Shown one piece after another: positions 15,228 through 18,281 of a stretch of 18,281 nucleotides of DNA. Origin of the DNA: Deltaproteobacteria bacterium (lineage in GTDB: Bacteria; Desulfobacterota; Desulfobulbia; Desulfobulbales; Desulfocapsaceae); assembly GCA_021779275.1 (NCBI GenBank), contig JAJYAX010000003.1:1-18281 (forward strand), written 5' to 3'. The position numbers and the translations under genes are program-made. The notes under the pieces were generated by a model. The model was not told where the DNA came from. It worked only from the letters and a program-made list of their open reading frames with translations, and made no database searches. Each line of letters begins with the position of its first letter. Within the stretch, counting starts at the first letter, position 1.

Positions 15228-17795
15228 TTATCCTCCGATTACACTTTTCATAGCGTTGATAAAGAGCTCTGCATGGCTGGATATATCGTCGTCCGAGTGC
15301 ATACGCGCGTCGAGCTGCCGCGTATAGCCGACCAGTCCTCCCAGCATGCGCATCCGTTCCGACATGCGGAGCAGTGAAAGTTTTTTTAATCTCCCTACCA
15401 CAAGGTCCCCATGTATTTCCACCCGAAAGTCGAAGTGCTCGAGCACCCTGGCTATGAAACTTGCTCTTCGGGAACGGCGGATAAACTCAGTTACGCCTCC
15501 GAGAAACCGGAAATAGATATAGTTGTCATTTATCTCCTGGGAGATATAGGCATCAATAATCGTAAAATGATAGCCGAGACGCATATTGATATTCATATAA
15601 TCCGGAAGGACCACGACCAGGTTTCTGCCGATCTCTTTCGGGCCGGCCATGGAGGAGGAAAAGGTGCGGGTGACGCTTGACATAAAGCTGCCCAGATCGA
15701 CCGGAACAGGTTCGGTGCACCACATTCCTAAACCGATAAGGCCCCCCAGCAGCTCCCGCAGCGGCAGGGAAACGATCTGCTCCGGGGTGATGGTGCGGGC
15801 CTCCGGCGGACAGGTCGTGCCGCCTCCTGCATCTATGACCATGAGGCCAAGCGGGATATCGGCCTCCAGGCGTTTAGGGGCGGAAAGATACTGCGCCTCC
15901 CGTTTTTCACTTAGGTGAATAAGCTCTTCAACCGCCATCTCATGAATAAAGCGGGTGATGTCATGGAAGGTATGGCAGGCCGCCGGGACAAAGTCTTCGC
16001 TCTGCGGGTTCAGAAGATTCAGCGGACTGATATGTTTCAGCACCCGGCGCAGCATCCGGTATTCGTACCAATCCTCAAAGACCTCCTCTTCGATCAGCTC
16101 GAAATGATCCAGGGCGGTGATATGGCCGCGATATACGGAATTCTGGGTTGCATCCAGGGTGATTTCGTCACCGGTGTGCAGGAGGCTGGTCGCCACTTCG
16201 GTGTTGACTATGGTCGGCACCCGGAATTCGCGGGCCAGCGTCGACATATGGCCGGTAGCGGAGCCCACATCGGTGATGATTCCTCTGGCCTTGTGCATGA
16301 TGCTGGCGTAGCGTGGAGACGTATGCCGGGCCAGCATGATGGCGCCATGGGGGAAGGCCTCGAGATCAGCATCGTTTTCAACCAGGAAGACCTCGCCTAT
16401 GGCAACGCCGCACTGGGCGACAAAGCCCCTCCCGGAAAAAACGATCTCCGCATTCCGGGTGGCGTTGCCTATCTGCTCCTCCGATGCAGCCGAACTCCCC
16501 CAGTAGCGCAGGGGCCGTGTCTGCAGAATCTGCAGGTTGCCCGTTATATCGTAGGTCCATTCTATCTCCAGAGGACGTTTATAGTAGCGCTCCAGCGTCA
16601 TGGCCGCCTGGGCGAGGGTTCTCATCTGTTTCTCGCTCAAGCTCGGGGCCTCATGCAACTCTTCCGGGGTGTCCTCCCAGACCGTTCCTCCGCCCGGGGC
16701 AAGCACCAGACGCTGCGCCTTGTCGGCGACGGATTGAGAGCGCAGGGTATAGGGCGGCGTGCGGTCAAAGACAATGGTATCCGCCGCCCGCTCTCCCCGG
16801 ACCACGGGAGAGCAGAGGCCCCATACCGCGTTGGCGACCATGACCTCATCGGCGAGATGGGGGGCGTAGGTGTGGAGAACTCCACTGACAAGACCCTCCG
16901 CCATAATCTGACAGCCGACGGCCATGGTCGTTTCATGTTCGTGAAAGCCTCTATGGAGGCGATAATGCCAGGCCTTGAAGGTGTAGGCGCTGGCTATGAC
17001 CCGGCGATAGCCGTCGATAAGCTGATCGCGGGAGACATTCAGCGCGGTCTCGTATTGCCCGGCAAAGCTGCTGGCGCCATCCTCGCCGGAGGCGCTGCTG
17101 CGCATGGCGACGGTTATATTGCGCAGCTTCAAGCGCTCGGCCAGCAGATCGAATGCCGCCAGAATCTCGGCGATCAGCTTACGCGGCAGCGAGGCCGCAA
17201 AGATCCCCTTCTGCATCTCGCCTGCAAGGTCTTTCAAGGCATCATCGTCCTTGTCGTGCCAGAATTGCATGGCCGATTCCGCCTTGGCAAGCAGACCGTT
17301 ATGTTGCATGAATTCCGAGAAGGCATGGGATGTTATGACAAAACCGTCCGGTGTGGACAGGCCCAGGCGATTGCGGATGTCGCCGATGTTGGCCATTTTG
17401 GTGCCGGCCTGGTCGGTCTGTTCCTGGCCGAGTTCGCTCAGCGGCAAAACGAATCTGCCGCTGGTCAGAACAGGTTTTCCGGACAGTTCCTCCTGGATTG
17501 CCTGACGAATGTGCTCGCAGGCAATGAAGAGTTCGGTGTTCCGGCGCTGGTTTAAGATACTGAGATCGGAAATCAGCTTGAAGACCAGGTCTCCAAGCTT
17601 TTCCGTTGCCACCTCCACATAGCGGCGGTCAAAAACATACTCGCCTCCCAACTTGTCACCCATATCGGCGATGAGCTCCAGAATCTGGTTGTTTCTCTCC
17701 AGGATGCTCTGGAATTTCTTAAAGAGAACAGAAAACGGGAGTACCTTTTTCGGGTGACGCCGGAAGGCGAGCAGGTTTTTCAAGACGCGCAACAT
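15228..17795 (-). CDS. PEP-synthase-like protein, paralog 1 (ATP-grasp + swivel His + unfamiliar C-terminal domain)
   Basis: The 855-residue protein has an N-terminal helical region at 1-125. The ATP-grasp module of the PEP synthase/PPDK type (about 125-430) has AGTKMANIGDIRNRLGL (130-146), TPDGFVIT, AMRSSASGED (230-239), SFAGQYETALNV (243-254), IEW (411-413) and LQTRPL (424-429). All key ATP-contacting motifs are present. The swivel domain (about 450-565) has GSATGHMSTLAREFRVP with His516. The C-terminal domain (about 580-855) carries CHTFHDITRFIHEMAVEEL, VIDAGGGT (653-660), DYMNINMRLGYHF (732-744), NYIYFRFLGG (758-767) and HGDLVVGRL (795-803). The PEP/pyruvate TIM barrel of true PEP synthase is not recognisable. 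The expected chemistry is ATP-driven phosphorylation of His516 followed by transfer to an unknown acceptor. The gene follows the TIGR02186-like gene after 18 bases and precedes the receiver gene by 1 base. Confidence 0.86.
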   Translation of the reverse strand: MLRVLKNLLAFRRHPKKVLPFSVLFKKFQSILERNNQILELIADMGDKLGGEYVFDRRYVEVATEKLGDLVFKLISDLSILNQRRNTELFIACEHIRQAIQEELSGKPVLTSGRFVLPLSELGQEQTDQAGTKMANIGDIRNRLGLSTPDGFVITSHAFSEFMQHNGLLAKAESAMQFWHDKDDDALKDLAGEMQKGIFAASLPRKLIAEILAAFDLLAERLKLRNITVAMRSSASGEDGASSFAGQYETALNVSRDQLIDGYRRVIASAYTFKAWHYRLHRGFHEHETTMAVGCQIMAEGLVSGVLHTYAPHLADEVMVANAVWGLCSPVVRGERAADTIVFDRTPPYTLRSQSVADKAQRLVLAPGGGTVWEDTPEELHEAPSLSEKQMRTLAQAAMTLERYYKRPLEIEWTYDITGNLQILQTRPLRYWGSSAASEEQIGNATRNAEIVFSGRGFVAQCGVAIGEVFLVENDADLEAFPHGAIMLARHTSPRYASIMHKARGIITDVGSATGHMSTLAREFRVPTIVNTEVATSLLHTGDEITLDATQNSVYRGHITALDHFELIEEEVFEDWYEYRMLRRVLKHISPLNLLNPQSEDFVPAACHTFHDITRFIHEMAVEELIHLSEKREAQYLSAPKRLEADIPLGLMVIDAGGGTTCPPEARTITPEQIVSLPLRELLGGLIGLGMWCTEPVPVDLGSFMSSVTRTFSSSMAGPKEIGRNLVVVLPDYMNINMRLGYHFTIIDAYISQEINDNYIYFRFLGGVTEFIRRSRRASFIARVLEHFDFRVEIHGDLVVGRLKKLSLLRMSERMRMLGGLVGYTRQLDARMHSDDDISSHAELFINAMKSVIGG

Positions 17796-17813
17796 ACAGA
17801 GACCCTATTACCG

Positions 17814-18281
17814 CTAATGAGCTCCCTTGCTCTGGAATACGAGGCCGATGGCAAGGCCTGCGAAAACAGCGATGACCGTTGCCAGTATGCCATAGAGGAG
17901 GCTTTTTTCAAAGGCAAGTTTGCTGAGCCACTTGGGAAAGCCGATCAGTTCAGCCTTGACGGCCGCGGTATATTTTCCCACCACGGCGCCGTCTTTAAGG
18001 GCGATGGCCTCAACCTGGTATTCTCCCGGGGCAAGGGCGGACGGGATGGCAAGTTCAGCTGAAAACGAGGCCAGGGATCCCTCGACCGGACCGAGATGGA
18101 CGCCGCCCTCTTTTTCACTATACAGCTTTTCGTGTTTTTTCAGGAGAAAGAGTTCATGCGGGATATCGATTTTTTCAGCCTTGGCGTCCTGCTCGATCTT
18201 GATGACATCGCGCAGGCTTTCGAGTCTGAAGGGGGCGGCGACGCCGCCAAGCTCGGCAAACGGCCGGGAGGTGTCGATCAG
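17814..18281 (-). CDS. TIGR02186-type transmembrane protein (Alph_Pro_TM family), C-terminal part
   Basis: The gene runs off the right end of the window; 155 C-terminal residues are visible, ending with TAG at 17814-17816. Visible features are KKHEKLYSEKEGGVHL, a beta-rich stretch including LAPGEYQVEAIALKDG, then a single C-terminal membrane helix about SLLYGILATVIAVFAGLAIG, followed by a short basic tail. This order (LYxExxGGVxxL, PxGxYxVxxxxxxDG, FExxLYGxxxxxxAxxAGxxxGxxF) is what I recall for the TIGR02186 / Alph_Pro_TM family. That family has a large extracytoplasmic domain and one helix, and is often encoded beside TauE/SafE-type exporters. It is the first visible gene of the minus-strand operon with the PEP-synthase-like proteins. 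Its molecular function is unknown. Confidence 0.72.
   Translation of the reverse strand: MIDTSRPFAELGGVAAPFRLESLRDVIKIEQDAKAEKIDIPHELFLLKKHEKLYSEKEGGVHLGPVEGSLASFSAELAIPSALAPGEYQVEAIALKDGAVVGKYTAAVKAELIGFPKWLSKLAFEKSLLYGILATVIAVFAGLAIGLVFQSKGAH

Noticed and set aside
15831..15848. DxGGGT turn in the PEP-synthase-like C-domains taken as an actin/Hsp70-type (ASKHA) phosphate motif
   Set aside because: Only this short motif resembles ASKHA proteins. The second phosphate and adenosine motifs are absent, so the similarity is probably chance or convergent.
15915..17555. 546-residue open frame on the plus strand
   Set aside because: It lies fully antisense to PEP-synthase-like paralog 1, whose motifs are unmistakable. 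The product is Gly/Arg/Gln-rich without domains.
9363..17795. Annotation of the three large genes as phosphoenolpyruvate synthase (ppsA)
   Set aside because: The ATP-grasp and swivel parts match, but the C-terminal PEP/pyruvate barrel signatures are not found and one copy lacks the ATP-binding motifs. The specific enzyme name is not supported.
1..18281. CRISPR arrays, tRNA or rRNA genes, complete insertion sequences
   Set aside because: No regularly spaced repeats, no tRNA cloverleaf or rRNA-like stretch, and no transposase were recognised on either strand.

Overview
The window looks like Gram-negative chromosomal DNA of moderately high GC. It probably comes from a Desulfobacterota (former Deltaproteobacteria) type of anaerobe. 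That is an inference from an ADP-forming acyl-CoA synthetase, several PEP-synthase-like proteins next to a TIGR02186 membrane protein, and NtrC-type receiver domains; no 16S or other decisive marker is present. Only the first ~400 bases are clearly more AT-rich, and they hold a decayed toxin gene.

Left part (1-4092, + strand). A BrnT/BrnA toxin-antitoxin locus comes first: the toxin is interrupted by two in-frame TGA codons, while the antitoxin is intact. It is followed by the ribosome-assembly GTPase rsgA and a good terminator hairpin. Then come a LysE/RhtB-type amino-acid exporter with its own promoter and an NCS2-like permease. This part is housekeeping and transport.

Middle (4093-9351, + strand). 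A 730-residue acyl-CoA synthetase (NDP-forming) with beta-then-alpha domain order is followed by a two-gene operon. A near-consensus sigma70 promoter drives (a) a Lon-type AAA+ protease that lacks the usual N-terminal LonN domain and carries a complete response-regulator receiver domain inserted just before its ATPase module, and (b) a PPP-family metallophosphatase starting 3 bases later.

Right part (9363-18281, - strand, convergent with the middle part). This is one tightly packed operon. In transcription order it encodes the C-terminal half of a TIGR02186-type membrane protein, a PEP-synthase-like protein (855 aa), a stand-alone receiver protein (142 aa), a second PEP-synthase-like protein (902 aa) and a third (907 aa). 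The three large proteins are paralogs. They share an N-terminal helical region, an ATP-grasp module, a phospho-histidine swivel domain and a C-terminal domain of about 280 residues that is not the PEP/pyruvate TIM barrel of PpsA or PPDK. The first and third keep the ATP-binding signatures. The middle one has lost most of them but keeps the swivel histidine.

The most interesting hypothesis is that the two facing operons form a signalling or phosphotransfer module: ATP-dependent His-phosphorylating proteins with an unknown acceptor domain, a DNA-binding-free receiver, a receiver-gated Lon protease and a protein phosphatase. The architectures are read directly from the sequence. The functional link between them is inference.
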